A DNA stretch of 64,000 bases from Odobenus rosmarus divergens (GCF_000321225.1 NW_004451517.1:124001-188000), one strand, 5' to 3'. Shown: positions 52,561-63,659, numbered from the stretch's first letter. Program-made: numbers and translations. Notes: generated by a model from the letters alone, not told the origin.

Positions 52561-53129
52561 GCGCAGCCTCGGGAGGTATCTGTGGGCTTGATCGCAAGCG
52601 CTTCTGAGATGCCGCCCAGGCACGTTGGAAGAAAGGCAGCATGGGGCTTGAGCAGTAAATGATGTCACTTAAAACACTAAGTCAACCCTGGACCTCGAGC
52701 ACATGATCCCCACATTTCTGGTGCCACTTCTACGGGGTGTTTCCACCAGACACCACCACCGCCCCCCCCCCCACCGTGGTGGCACAGAGGGAAGCAAGAA
52801 GACCATGCTGCCCAGGGCCATTGGCCGTGGGAGGGGAGGAGGTCGGCAGTTCTGCAGCAAGGCCCCCGGCGGCTACTGCCACCTCTCCCCCGTTGGCCCA
52901 CCCCTCCTTTTGCTGGTCCCCAATTCCCTCCAGCAAACAAGGAAATGGATTGCCCAGTAAGTGGGGCACGCAAAGGCACCCAATGCCCAGTGCTCTGCCG
53001 TCCCAGAGCCTTGGTGAGGGCTGGCCTCCAGGGTCTGGTTGGTCGGCTTCACGGATCAGCACCCAGGTCGGGTAGCACCCGGCCCGGGGCAGAACTGGTG
53101 CTAAGGAAATGTTTGGTGGGCAGAGAAAG
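52561..53129. other. Unique GC-rich stretch
   Basis: No repeat recognised except a 13-base C run near 52759-52771. Frames on both strands are compositional. Confidence 0.45.
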
Positions 53130-53235
53130 CCTGGCAGGTGGGCAAGCTGGAGTCATGGCCCTGGCTCTGCCACCGCCTGGCTCTGAGCCTCAGTTTCCCC
53201 ATCTGCGGGTGAGAGACCTGCTGGGTGATGACCAC
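53130..53235 (+). mobile_element. MIR fragment
   Basis: ATGGCCCTGGCTCTGCCACC, GCCTGGCTCTGAGCCTCAGT, TTCCCCATCTGCGGGTG: sense MIR. Confidence 0.72.
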
Positions 53236-53374
53236 ACAGTGCCCAGTCCTTCAGCTGCCCCCGCGGGAAGAGTGAGCACCACAGAGACTGTCCTGGCCCC
53301 TGCTGCACTCCAGGCTGGTCCTGTGGGAACCACTGGGGCTAAAGAGAAATTCTGACAACTCAGCGAGCTCCCCA

Positions 53375-53480
53375 CGCCAGAGCCCATTTTATAAGTGAGG
53401 AATCTGAGGCACAGAAAGGGGGAGGAGCTGGCCGAAGGACGCACAGCTCGGAAGGAGTCAGCCCCAGCTTTGGCACCCCA
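53375..53480 (-). mobile_element. MIR fragment
   Basis: CCCATTTTATAAGTGAGGAA, TCTGAGGCACAGAAAGGGGG, AAGGACGCACAGCTCGGAAG: antisense MIR, convergent with the one at 53130. Confidence 0.75.
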
Positions 53481-54139
53481 CTAGGCTGACCAGCAGGAGC
53501 CGGCTCTGCGTACCTTCCCAGGTGGCAAGTAGGGGGAGAGAGAAGGCAACGCTCACAGCAGGATTGCCCTCCCGCCTGTCCCGCACTCCCTCGGCCTGCC
53601 CCCCAGCGCTCCCCAGAGCTAATTACAGGGTTAATGATCCCACTTGCACGTTCACCGTCATTCCGACAGCGGTGTGAGCCTCAACCTTGTGTTTATTGAT
53701 TTGTTAGTAGCTCAAGCCTCTGGGAAAAGACAGCGGCCCAGCCAGCATCCCTGGGGTCCGGGGCCTCCTGCCGGTGACCAGGATCTCTGTGATCTCTGGT
53801 CGCCAATGCAAAGTAAATGACACCCCCTAATCGGGGGGGTGGGTGGTGTGTGTGCGTGGGAATGGCTCTGTATTGGCTGGAGCGGGAGTGTTGGAAAGAA
53901 GTCTGCGTCTGAACATTTCCCCGTGTCTAGACAAGAAGCATTGCCTGCCTGCCTAAAATATTAAAATTTCATACTCTGCTCCCAAGAGAGAACCTTTGGT
54001 TGTAAACACACAGGGCCAATTTGAGTTTTCTTCTTTAGGGTTCTTTTTTTATGGCCAATTACGTTGATTGCAGAGCTGGAGCGGTGTCGGCAATTTCAGG
54101 GCCCTGAAGGCAAACCCTGCCTTCTCCATCAGGTTCTGG
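53481..54139. other. Candidate conserved non-coding island
   Basis: GC-rich left end, then CCAGAGCTAATTACAGGGTT AATGATCC at 53612-53640, CCTTGTGTTTATTGATTTGT at about 53684, CGCCAATGCAAAGTAAATGA, and GCCTAAAATATTAAAATTTC at 53952. There is no transposon. Homeodomain and forkhead-like cores suggest a regulatory element. Confidence 0.42.
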
Positions 54140-54296
54140 CTGCTAAGGGTCTGGGTACAAGTCCTGCATTTGTCACTCAGCAGCCGCTTGGGCCCCGGGG
54201 CCCCTGAGCCTCCATTTCCTCATCTGAGAAGTGAGCATGATCATTCTGACCTCACCAGGTTATTATAGAGCTGGATGGAGCAACAAATAAAATAGC
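54140..54296 (+). mobile_element. MIR SINE
   Basis: AAGGGTCTGGGTACAAGTCC, CCTGAGCCTCCATTTCCTCA, TCTGAGAAGTGAGCATGATC, ACCTCACCAGGTTATTATAG: sense MIR. Confidence 0.8.
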
Positions 54297-54990
54297 CACT
54301 ATACTGGGCTGAATCATGTCCACCCACATTCATATCCCTGGAACCTCAGAGTGCAGGTTTGTTTGGAACCAGAACCTTGCAGATGTGTCCGGTTAAGATG
54401 AGGGCATGGGGAGCAGGGCTGGGCCCCATTCAACACAGCCTGGCCTTGGAAGAAGAGGCAAGAGAAACAGAGACACAGAGACAGTGTGATCCGTCAGTCC
54501 AGCTGCCTTAACAGAAGACCGCAGACGGGGGGCCTGGACCAAGAGACATTTATTTCTCACGGTTCTGGGCGGGTTCTGGTGAGTTGTCTTCCCGGCCTGT
54601 AGACAGCAGCCTTAGGAGGCAGAGAGAGCGAGCGTGGGACAGCAAGCCCTCCCGTGTCCCTTCTGATTAGGACCCTAATCCCATCAGGGCTCTGCCCTAA
54701 GACCCTCATCCAATCCGAGGGTCCCGCCTCCAAACACCACCACCTGGGGGCTTAGGGCTTCAGCAGGTGAACTGATATCAGGCAAAGGGGAGGTCCCTGG
54801 AGGGAAGAAGACTTTTCGACGGCAGCGGCCGGGACTGTGTCTACAAGCCAAAAAAGGGCAAGGAACACCAGGAACGGCGGAAGCTAGGCAAGAGACTCCT
54901 TCGGTTTGGGACTTCCAGCTTCCGAACTCTGAGGGGACCACTTGGTTGGTGGCAATTTGTTCCAGCAGCCGTAGGAAGCTACTACAAACA
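54297..54990 (+). mobile_element. MLT1 MaLR LTR, split by a nested LTR
   Basis: Left half 54297-54489: CTGGGCTGAATCATGTCCAC, CATTCATATCCCTGGAACCT, GAACCTTGCAGATGTGTCCG, AGAAACAGAGACACAGAGAC. Right half from about 54790: GTGTCTACAAGCCAAAAAAG, GGGACTTCCAGCTTCCGAAC, GGCAATTTGTTCCAGCAGCC. Together they give one plus-strand LTR. The middle belongs to another element in the opposite orientation. Confidence 0.85.
54490..54785 (-). mobile_element. MST/MLT1 MaLR LTR nested in the preceding LTR
   Basis: CAGTCCAGCTGCCTTAACAG, ACATTTATTTCTCACGGTTC TGGG, GACCCTAATCCCATCAGGGC, CCTCATCCAATCCGAGGGTC CCGCCTCCAAACACC: an antisense MaLR LTR. It interrupts the plus-strand LTR, so it is the later insertion. Confidence 0.82.
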
Positions 54991-55079
54991 GAGTGAAAAT
55001 AAACATGATCCGTGGGTACTCCGCACAGGCAAAGCACCGGTCCTCACAACACCGCTTGGAAATGTGGAGATGCTTGGGG

Positions 55080-55155
55080 TTGCAGGTGGGGAAACTGAGC
55101 CTCCAGGACCCCAGCGACTTGCCCAGCCTCCTCCTCAGGCAGTCCTTGCACCCCT
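55080..55155 (-). mobile_element. MIR fragment
   Basis: GGTGGGGAAACTGAGCCTCC, AGGACCCCAGCGACTTGCCC: antisense MIR. Confidence 0.65.
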
Positions 55156-55364
55156 CCTGCCTGGCCTCACCCACCGCCCAGAAGAATGCTAGGCAGGCTC
55201 GGGAAGATGCTCCCCGCCGTCACAGTCCCTCCCCACCCCGCCACAAACCGGGTGCTGTGTCTGTGTCCCCCGGGGCCAGGGCTAGAACGCAACTCTGTCC
55301 TTCAGGGAAACGACGTCTGGCAGAAACCTAACCCCCAAGTCCAAGGGCACCTGCCCACCTCTTC

Positions 55365-55800
55365 GGCAGCAATTAACAGAGCACCTGCTGTGTTCCAGGT
55401 GCCTTTCTAGGCCCTGCAAGTCAAGCATGAACAGGACAGACCAGGGCCTGCCCTCTGAAGCTCAGCGCTGTGATGGGGGAGCACTGGGCTTGGGGGCCAA
55501 GGAGGGGCTTTCTGCAGGCAGTGACCTAGGAACTGGGGCTGGCAGGACAGGGGAGGCTGGCTGGCTGAAGCAGGGCTGGGAGCAGCGGGAAGGGCCAGGG
55601 CCCTACAGCGGGAGTGCGGGGCCCAGAGGAGGAGCTGTGTGGGTCCAGCGTGGCCATCGCCCGGAGTGCAGAGGGGCTGGGCGGTAGGACAGGAGGGCAG
55701 ACGGACGGACGGGGCCCAGCAGCGGGGCTGAGGCAGCAAGACTCTGTCCTGAGGGCCACGATGAGCCACCGGAGGGGTTTGGAAGGAGCAACATGGGCAG
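55365..55800 (-). mobile_element. L2 LINE fragment
   Basis: Antisense L2: AATTAACAGAGCACCTGCTG, TGTTCCAGGTGCCTTTCTAG, ATGAACAGGACAGACCAGGG, then GGCTGGGAGCAGCGGGAAGG and CACCGGAGGGGTTTGGAAGG. It explains part of a long minus-strand open frame seen here (55407-56246), which I therefore reject as a gene. Confidence 0.65.
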
Positions 55801-56585
55801 GTGGAAAGCTCATCCCCCAGGGAGATGTCCTTCTTGCCAGGCTCGGTCTTTCTCTGTAGAAAGGGCTGGAGGAGATGGGCTCCTGGTGTCTTCTCGGAGG
55901 CTCCAGCCCCGAAAGGGAGATACCTGGACCTTGTACCTGCAGGGGCTACTAGGAGCCATAGTGAGGGGTAGAGGGACAGAGGGACAGAGGGGTAGAGAGA
56001 CACTGGAGAGGAGAGGAGACAGACGGTGGGGCCCCGAGCAGGCCTCCGCACAAGGCCCAGGGACGCCCAGCCACCCGCCCACGTGCAGGGGAGCCACCTG
56101 CTCTGGGTGGAGCTCAGCTGGGCCCACAGGTGCCCCCAGGGCCATGCACACTGGGGAGAAAGTGGCTGTTCACCCACAGGTGGCTCAGAGTGGGCCTTCC
56201 TGGCACCCCCACCAGCAGGAGGTCCCGGGAGGGGCACTGGGGACATGGCAGCCAGGGGCCCCTGAGCTGCAGGTGGAACTTAACTACCCCTCTAGGGCCC
56301 CACGCTGCCATCCCCAGCCTTTGTCCTCCACCTGGAGGTTTTATAATATTCTTCTGAACTATTTATTTACTTAACATTTATTTAAATCTCCCCCCATTTT
56401 TTTTTTACCTAAAATATACCCCATTAAAGGAAACTTTGGTTTTTCCTAGTCCACATCAAAACAAATGCTAGCAATTAAAGTGGAAAGGGTTTGTCTGTTT
56501 ATCACCAGAAAGTACCCACTCACCACACTTAGGGAGCCACGGATCCTAGGCCCTGCCCGTGCCTGCCCACACTGCCTTCTCCCTG
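55801..56585. other. Unique stretch with a purine tract
   Basis: No transposon recognised. A GGGACAGA/GGGGTAGAG purine-rich repeat is at 55965-56030. AT-rich sequence follows at 56335-56480 (GAACTATTTATTTACTTAAC, ACCTAAAATATACCCC), then mixed. Confidence 0.4.
55965..56030 (+). repeat. GA-rich degenerate short tandem repeat
   Basis: GGGGTAGAGGGACAGAGGGA, CAGAGGGGTAGAGAGAC: units of about 8-10 bases. Confidence 0.7.
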
Positions 56586-57065
56586 GTCTTCACGAGGCCG
56601 AGAGCAGCCTGAGGGCAGAGCTGAGCCTCACACTCCCTTTGCAATCACCACTGCACATAGTAAGTGTTTCATCAAAGTTTATTCGTGTGAATGGTTGAAT
56701 GGATCATAAGTTCTGGGAAGATACGGCTGGGTCTGTCTCGTTCCCAGCTTTCGCCCAGGGCCTAGAATGCTCCTGCACACATAGCAGGCTTTTTATCAGA
56801 GTTCCATTGTTCAAACAATTACATAGATGGTAAACTGTCAGGCCGAGAGATGGGTCTACCTTGTTCCCAGCTGTCTCTCCAATGCCTGAACCCTGACTGC
56901 CCGGCACATAGTAGGTGCTTTAGCAGTGTTCAGTTATTCAGTTCGATCGTGGGGGTTGTGTGAGAACTAGGACGGAATCTGTCTCATCTGCTGCTTCTCC
57001 GCGGTGCCTAGAACACCGCTGGGCGCATTGTCATTGTTCCAGAAACATTCACCGAACAACTAAAC
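56586..57065 (+). repeat. Tandem array of about four L2-3'-end-like units
   Basis: Four successive units of 110-125 bases each run: gagggcag/tctgtctcgttccc..., then ...gcctagaa..., then CACATAGTAGGTGCTTTA-type text, then a TGTTCAGTTATTCA-type ending. Landmarks: CTGCACATAGTAAGTGTTTC at 56650, GGGCCTAGAATGCTCCTGCA at 56758 with CACATAGCAGGC, CCCGGCACATAGTAGGTGCT at 56900, and GGTGCCTAGAACACCGCTGG at 57003. Each looks like the terminal 100 bases of L2/MIR-class elements. Confidence 0.65.
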
Positions 57066-58739
57066 AAATGCTTGAGGACGGAAAATAGTGTAAATGGCCG
57101 TTTGACATCATTTGGGCTAACACTTGCTCTTCTGAATCCATCTGGTCATTAAGCAAAACTGAGTTGGAGCCACATGGGCAGAGCAATCAGGGATGGGAGG
57201 GATTCCTCTAAATAGTCCCTTAGCTGACACCTTGTCTGCAGGCCAGTCGTCAGCCCCAGTCCACTGACGCCATCCCAGAGCCTCCTCGTGTCCCCACCTC
57301 CTTGCGGGTGATTAGTTCCTGGGCAGAGCTGGGGCCCTTGGATGCCCCGGCGCTGGCCTGTGCTGTTGGATCAAGCTGGAGGTCCTCGGGGCCGAGGGCT
57401 GCCTGCAGAACCCCTTTATATCGCTGGCGGAAGTTTCCAGGGGCTGCTTGCCTGGCCCCACAGCTGTCCAGATGACCCCGAGAGAGACATGAATCCCATA
57501 GCTGCTGCAAGGCGGTGGGGGCGGCCACCGGCCTTCACCAGGAAGCTGGGCTCCGTCCGGTGGCCCGGGCATCAAGGGTCCTGCCATCTGAGCTCATCGT
57601 CACCTGTGTCCTCACGGGCTCCTTGCAGCAGTGCCGGTGTGGACGCTGAATGACCACCCCTCTCTGACAGGTATGGCAACTGAGGTTCCAGATGGTTTAA
57701 GAATCCAGTGCATACAACAGGCGTTAACCACATCTGGCCGAACTGCTGGAGCCGCTAAATCCACACCAGCTTTTGACTTTCTGGTTACAGTGGGTCCCAA
57801 TACATTGGCTTTATTATTATGGCCAGTTGGCGTTGAGTTTGCAGGCCAGCCGACCCCAGCCGCCTGGCTCACATGTGGCCCAGGGGTCCCCAGCCTTCAA
57901 ATAAAGATCTGAGTCCCCAGAATCAAGATCACTCAGTTCCCGGCACCCACGGCTTTTCCAGCAACAAAGCATCTGCTCCAGGGGCCTCCTGGATTGGACC
58001 TTTCTTGTCTGGGCTCGATTGACGTTGGAGATCTATACTTGGGAATGCATCCAGCCCGGCTCGATCCTGGAGCCCTGCCAAAGCTCAGTCCCTGCTATGT
58101 CTGCAGTGATTTCTCTTCTCGAGGATTTTCCCCACCTGCCCGTGGCCCCAGCACAGATAGCATCAGAAACACACCGGTGAGCCTGAGAAAACCTCAGAGG
58201 TGGGGGGCAAGAGGAAACACGCCATACTGGTTGGGAAGCGTGCAGCCAGGAGGCAGCTGGCCAGGAAACGCATTCTTATTTGTGGAATTCCTGGGGAGTC
58301 GAACGGTGGAATAAAAATCAGAGTGTCCCCACAGGCCCAAATGGAAAGCAGACCAGGGAGGACCCTCACCCTAAAACAGAACTGCCGATACATCACCGCG
58401 GTGACCATTTGGCTGTGTTCTCCTGTGTCTTCTCCTTTTCCCGAGTCCAGGTCTTGGAGGGATCCCAGACCAAACAAGTATGAGGGGAGGCAGCCTCTGT
58501 GCAGGGAGAGAATCCAGCTCCCACCCAGGGAATGCCATGCACATTCCGATGCATGAGAAACAAACTAGATCCCCCGGGGAGGGGAGAAGCAGCCCCCCCC
58601 AACACCACTGCAGCAGTGCTGAATTTTCTGAAGCAGGGAGTGGAGCAGGGTCCTGGGCCTGTGCTGTGGCCTGCCGGCCCCGCCCCCTTCACCAGGTCCA
58701 CCAAACTCGGATCAATGCAGGACATCCAGGTTTTCTTGC
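57066..58739. other. Unique stretch, no gene recognised
   Basis: No transposon recognised. The frame at 57631-57912 is open for 93 codons across an AT-richer section with no known domain. Remaining frames are compositional. Confidence 0.42.
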
Positions 58740-59390
58740 ATTCTTCTATTTTACAATTATAAATGCGTCACACACTTGTCGGAACACGTCAAATAACGAT
58801 AACGCACACAGAAAATGTTGGCACCTCCCATCCCCCCTCCTGTCCTGCTGTCCTTCGCACATCCTCACCCACACCTCTTCCCTGCTTCCCCACAAACACT
58901 CCTGGCAGCCCCCCCTCAAGTGTAATCATGCCATAAGCACCACTCAACACTGCTTTCCCCTAAAAACCCACAATGGCATCTCTGCACATCTATTCATGTG
59001 GCTCGAACTGTGACTTCTCATAGCAGCAAACATTCTTTACATCCCTGTGTATGAAGAACATGTAGGCTCTTCCTGGTTTTCTTTTGTTAACAACAGATCA
59101 CCCTGCTGCCAACATCTGTTCACGCAAGTGTGAAAGTCAAAATATCCAGCCACCGACATTGGCTCGGGCACCACCCCGTCGGACGGAGGCGGCCTCCAGC
59201 TCCCAGAGTGACTGGGGCAGTGGGTCGCCAGAGGAAGGCTGAGCCAGAGAAAAGGAACGTAGATGGCCACATCGCCAGGCTTTTATTGCTCTGAGATCCA
59301 TTTGTACCACGGGGATTGCTGGGTTAAGGGGTGCACACTTTTCTTTTCGTATAAATTGTCAGACTATTTTTTCTGCCAAAAAGGACACAA
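58740..59390 (-). mobile_element. Probable old L1 fragment
   Basis: Weak antisense L1ME-like signals: TCTATTTTACAATTATAAAT, CTTCCTGGTTTTCTTTTGTT AACAACAG, CCAACATCTGTTCACGCAAG, and GGATTGCTGGGTTAAGGGGT, a well-known L1 antisense phrase (ATTGCTGGGTCAAAGGGT). 59125-59265 does not fit and may be an insertion or unrelated DNA. Confidence 0.45.
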
Positions 59391-59759
59391 AAATCTCACA
59401 TTGACCTGTGTGCGGGAGGGCGCAGGGCTGTGTGGGTCGAGGGCCCGAGCAGAGCACGTGCTGTGGATTGTGCCCACAGAGCAGAAAGCTCTTTCTTTGC
59501 GAAGACGGGGGGCGTGTTAATTGCAGAGGCGACAGCAAGGGCGGTGCGGTGAAGGGTCCCCTCCAGCCACCCACATGCCACCAGGCCGGGCAAAGGCAGG
59601 GGCCAGCCCAGCAAGCGCCCGAGGACGATGCTGAGTTTGTCACAGTTAATTGCTCTTTCGAGTCTTTGGATCCTTTCAAATATGCTGCTACAAATTCCTT
59701 ATCTGTATGTATTTGAAAGGATGCAATGAACCCAGAAAAGTTGGGAACCGCTGTTCTAG
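59391..59759. other. Unique stretch, nothing recognised
   Basis: No repeat or coding signature, apart from a possible repeat end CCGCTGTTCTAGG at 59747. Confidence 0.4.
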
Positions 59760-60075
59760 GTCAGCCCTGTATGGTGGAAACAGAATGCCAGCCACAGTTT
59801 AAATTTTCCAGTAATCCCATTTTAAAAAAAGAAAAATAAATAGTAAAAAGAAACAGATGATACGAACCTTAACAATATATTTAATTTAACCCAAATATAT
59901 CCAAAATATCAGCCTTTCAACATACAAGCAAATTACTGATGTTTTCACTGTTTTTGTAAATACCAAGCTTTTGAAATCTCCTGTGTGTTTTTATGCCTGC
60001 TACAGGGCTCCGTTCAGACCAGCACATTTCAAGCTGTCATACTGGACAGTTCTAGAAGTTTCTGGGGTTGGAAGA
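59760..60075 (+). mobile_element. hAT-Charlie-type MER element
   Basis: CAGCCCTGTATGGTGGAAAC, TTTAAATTTTCCAGTAATCC, AGTAAAAAGAAACAGATGAT, TATATTTAATTTAACCCAAA TATATCC, TTTGAAATCTCCTGTGTG, CACATTTCAAGCTGTCATAC TGGACAG: the longer form of the GTGCTGTCCAATAGAA family also present at 16666-16847. Orientation is arbitrary. Confidence 0.72.
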
Positions 60076-60404
60076 CAGCCACACTCATCCATTCAGTGTG
60101 CGGGCCGGCTTCAGGTGTAGGAAGGAAAAACACCTCTCCTGCCTCCCGGGGGTTGGCTGTGCGCTGAGGAGAGGGCTGAGTGACCTCTCACCCCGACGAC
60201 TGCTGGGTGTTCCCAGCACCCACTGAGAAGCCCCCACGGTGGGATGGAAGGTCCCCATCACCCGCAAAGAGATCAGTTATCAAAGAGGCTTTTTTCACAT
60301 GGAATGAAGATCAGCCTCTCTGTCCTTTTCAGCCACTGACATTGGTTCTGCCTTTTGGAGGCACAAGGAATAAGTCTGCTCCTTCTTCCTTATGGATGGC
60401 CACT
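60076..60404. other. Unique stretch, nothing recognised
   Basis: No repeat or coding signature seen. Confidence 0.4.
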
Positions 60405-60905
60405 CATTCATGCATCATTCATTCCTCAAACAGTATTTGTCGAGCACCTACAATGTGCCAAGCTCTGTTCAAGGTGCTAGAGATACAGCTATGCGCCCGG
60501 AGCTCGGAATTGAATGGGGCAAATAGGCAAATAGTCAGGAGATGATATGCCCTCGGGAGGCAGGGCTGTGGGAGCTCCAAGGAGAGGGGCCAAACTTGAC
60601 CAGGCTCGGCAGCCTTGCCAGAGGGATCACTTGGGATAAGGCTTGGGAGAGGACAGGTGGTTGTTGGAAGGCCGTGGAGGAGGAGTGGCTCAAGGCAGAG
60701 GGAACGGTAAGCACTAGGGTCCAGTGGGGAAAGAGAGCCCCTGGAGGACCTGCATGTTCTTCCAGATGGCTGAGATGCGGGACAGGGCTGAAGGCGGAGA
60801 GGCACGGGATGAGGTGGAAGGCATCGAGAGAACACATGCAGGCTGCATATGGCATGCTAAAGAGTCTGGAATGTTCTAGATTTTATCCAGAGACACTGAG
60901 GAATG
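60405..60905 (-). mobile_element. L2 LINE fragment, about 500 bases
   Basis: Antisense L2 in order: TTCATTCCTCAAACAGTATT, GTCGAGCACCTACAATGTGC, CAAGGTGCTAGAGATACAGC, CAGAGGGAACGGTAAGCACT, ATGTTCTAGATTTTATCCAG. One of the longer L2 segments here. Confidence 0.82.
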
Positions 60906-61254
60906 CTTGAACATAGCACCCAAGCCCTCCTATGACCTACCCAAGCCTTTCCTTCCCCATCTTCCACTCTATCCTCAAATAACAAGGCACTCAGACCCTC
61001 GGGCTTCCTAATCTTTCCATTTGGGCCAGTGTGGACCGGAGCTGGAACCCTGGCCCCAGGCTTCTCTGAGGGGTCCTGAGGTGGCAGGTTGAGGAATACA
61101 AAGCTGACACGGGAAGAGGCCACCACCCTCCTCACTGGTGTCTCCACAGACCCTCAGCCCCCACCCCAGATCTTCTCAACAACTTCCCATCACCCTTGGC
61201 AAGTCCAACCATGCTTGTGTGGCCAGCCTTCCCCTGCTCCCATTCCTCCCTCTC
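60906..61254. other. Unique stretch, nothing recognised
   Basis: No coding or clear repeat signature. Its right end may be further eroded L2. Confidence 0.4.
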
Positions 61255-61625
61255 ATCCCCACCACTGTCCCGCCATGTTGGCCCTCTTTGTTTTCCCAAA
61301 GGAACCAAGATGTTCCCACTTCGAGGTCTTTGCACGAGCTGTTCCCTCTGTTTTTCCCCATCGCCCCCTTGCAGGCTGGCTCCTCGGTGGCCTTCAGATG
61401 TCAGCTAAGCTGGCACCTCCTTGGGACACCAAGGTGACACCTTCCCCCTGGTGCCTTTGTAGTGTGGTTCACAATCTGTCATACTTTTTTTCTTTGTGAC
61501 CATTTACTGTCTGTCCCCTCGCACACACACAGGAGACTGTGAGCTCTGTGGTTGCCCCCCAGCATCTAGAACAGTACCCAGCACGGAGGGGCACCCAGCA
61601 AACATGTGTTGAAGGAATAAATAAA
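61255..61625 (+). mobile_element. L2 LINE 3' end
   Basis: TTCGAGGTCTTTGCACGAGC, TGTTCCCTCTGTTTTTCCCC, TCAGATGTCAGCTAAGCTGG CACC, ACCATTTACTGTCTGTCCCC, CATCTAGAACAGTACCCAGC, TGTGTTGAAGGAATAAATAA. All L2 3' landmarks are present. Converging with the antisense L2 at 60405. Confidence 0.88.
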
Positions 61626-62564
61626 GTTAATCAAACTTCCTGAGCCCAAATCTCCTCGTGTTGAACCCCCTTCCCTGGGTTTTTTGGGGGGATGAATAGG
61701 AGTCAGGGAGAGCTGGTGGGGACAGCATGGTGACCGCCAGCCCCCACGCCCACCTGTGCCACCCAACAGGATGCTGAGAGGGCAAATTCTGGATGCACGT
61801 CTGAGCTGGTGGCCTCAGACAAGTTTGGGCCAAGCTTGTCCCCCTTTACAAAGGACACACTGCTGCGACGGCGACAAGAGCTGAGCCACGCGCAGCACCT
61901 GGCCGTAGGGAGTGGCCAGGACATGGGGGCAGCTTGGCTGGGATTCCCTGGAAAGCAGAGCTGGAGGTCGAGCGCCACACTAACAGCCCACTGAAGAGTG
62001 CAGTCCTGGGGAAGAAAGCCTGAGGGGGGCAGGGGAGAGCAGTTATGGGGCATCCTGAGGGGCCTCGGCTGCTCAGTGAGGCTGGATGACCCCAGAGCGG
62101 CCAAGGGCTCAGTCTGCCCCCAGGAGCAGGAGAGAGTGGCTCAGCCCGGCTCCTTCCCCCTCTCCTGTTGGGTGTTCACTGCTCCCCCATACTTTCTCCT
62201 TGGGGTGGCCCCTGGAGAAACCAGAGCATCTCAGGGTCCCCCCCTGGGGGGCCCCGAGCAGCTGCGGCCCCAACACTGAGGCCCCGATGCGGGCTGTGCC
62301 AAGCTGCACCAGAGGTGGTGCCCGGGGTAGTGCTGAGGAGCAGGGATGAGCCAACAGAGCTGGCGGGGCCTTCCAGCCTCGGGAACAGGATGCTCCTTTG
62401 CTGGGGAAAGCAGCTGAGGCCCGGGGAGCAAGGAAGGCCACGTGGAACCAGGGCTGACCATGAACTGGCCTGGGTGCACACCCCATGTCCCAGCCGCATG
62501 GTTACCCGCCCCACCGTCTCTACGACAGGCCACGGAATCAAGCTCCCCACGCCGAGTGGTTGTA
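61626..62564. other. Unique GC-rich stretch, no gene recognised
   Basis: Overlapping frames on both strands at 61703-62625 are compositional. No transposon recognised. Confidence 0.45.
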
Positions 62565-62662
62565 AAAAATAAATGAGTATTTGTTTATATTCACAACAGT
62601 GCCCAGCACGTAAGATGCACCACATAGGGGTTTGGGAACAAGCAAATAAACGTAGGTATTTT
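62565..62662 (+). mobile_element. L2/MIR-class 3' end fragment
   Basis: TTCACAACAGTGCCCAGCAC, GTAAGATGCACCACATAGGG, AAGCAAATAAACG: a degraded LINE2/MIR ending. Confidence 0.4.
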
Positions 62663-63659
62663 ACCTAGATTTCAGGGCGTGCATGGTTTCTGGTTTGTGT
62701 TCTGTCATTTGGTTTATCTGATTTTTCTTTGGCCAGAGTCGCAAGATGACTGCTCGGATTCCCTCCCCTAACCCTTGGCGGCGGGGCGGGGGGGAGGGGC
62801 AGGGAGGAGAGAGCACCCCGGCCGACGTGGCCCCTGTCCTACTGAGGGCCGGCACCGCACCTGCTCCCGGAGCCCTGGCAGCGGCCCCCCTTGGGCTCTG
62901 CGGCTGTTGCAGGACCCTCTCCATGATTCCAGGATCAGAACTAGTGCAGAGTGTCACTTAAAAATTAAAGAAGACAGGCGAGCTCATTTATGCTGAGGCA
63001 ACGGTATTTTCCCTAGCTGCCTGCAGGACAGAACAATAAAAAATTTATCTTCAATAGCATTTTGCTGAATTTTGCCACAGGAGAGCTCTTTGTCCCCACC
63101 GGAGTTTACAAAGGTTCTTGTCTGCATTACATCCCTTTCCTCAGCCAGCCTCCTGCCTCCCCTCCTCCCCGTCGGAGACTGTGCAGCCCGCCTGCCTTCT
63201 CCTCTTCCTGCCTCCACCCCAGAGACACGTCTGGACACTGGTCACTCCGCCCCACGGAGCTCCGGGAAGGGGGAGAGAAAACACACAGCCCATAATCAGC
63301 TTCCCCTCCCTTTCCCCTCCTCCCACCCGGAGAAGACAGAAAAACAAGAGCAACGAAAACCCAAGCAGCCAGTAAACTTAATTTCATAAAAACGAGTGTA
63401 AGAAGAGATGCTAAAAATTGGGGTTGGAGGGGGAGGACAACACATAACAGTGCATAACAAGGCAGGAAGACAGTTATGCACTCAAAGATCAACATATATT
63501 TATGAATGCATATTACATAAATGCGTAAAGAAAAATCTAGCAGGATACAGTTTAAACTTTGCACAGTGGTGTCTCTAGAATGGGACATGAAATGGGACAA
63601 AGCCAACAGAGGACTTCTGAAATGTGTTCCACACACACTTCAGGGCTCAAATTGGTTAC
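62663..63659. other. Mostly repeat-free, candidate conserved island
   Basis: GC-rich at 62770-62900, then AT-rich blocks at 62960-63070 (CTCATTTATGCTGAGGCAAC, TTTATCTTCAATAGCATTTT) and 63370-63560 (GTTATGCACTCAAAGATCAA, ATATTTATGAATGCATATTA). A pyrimidine-rich run separates them. No repeats recognised. Possible regulatory DNA. Confidence 0.4.

Noticed and set aside
55407..56246. Longest minus-strand frame (279 codons)
   Set aside because: It runs over an antisense L2 and low-complexity sequence; no domain, biased composition.
56586..57065. Repeated units as a CRISPR array or satellite
   Set aside because: Units are diverged and carry L2 3' end landmarks; only about four copies.
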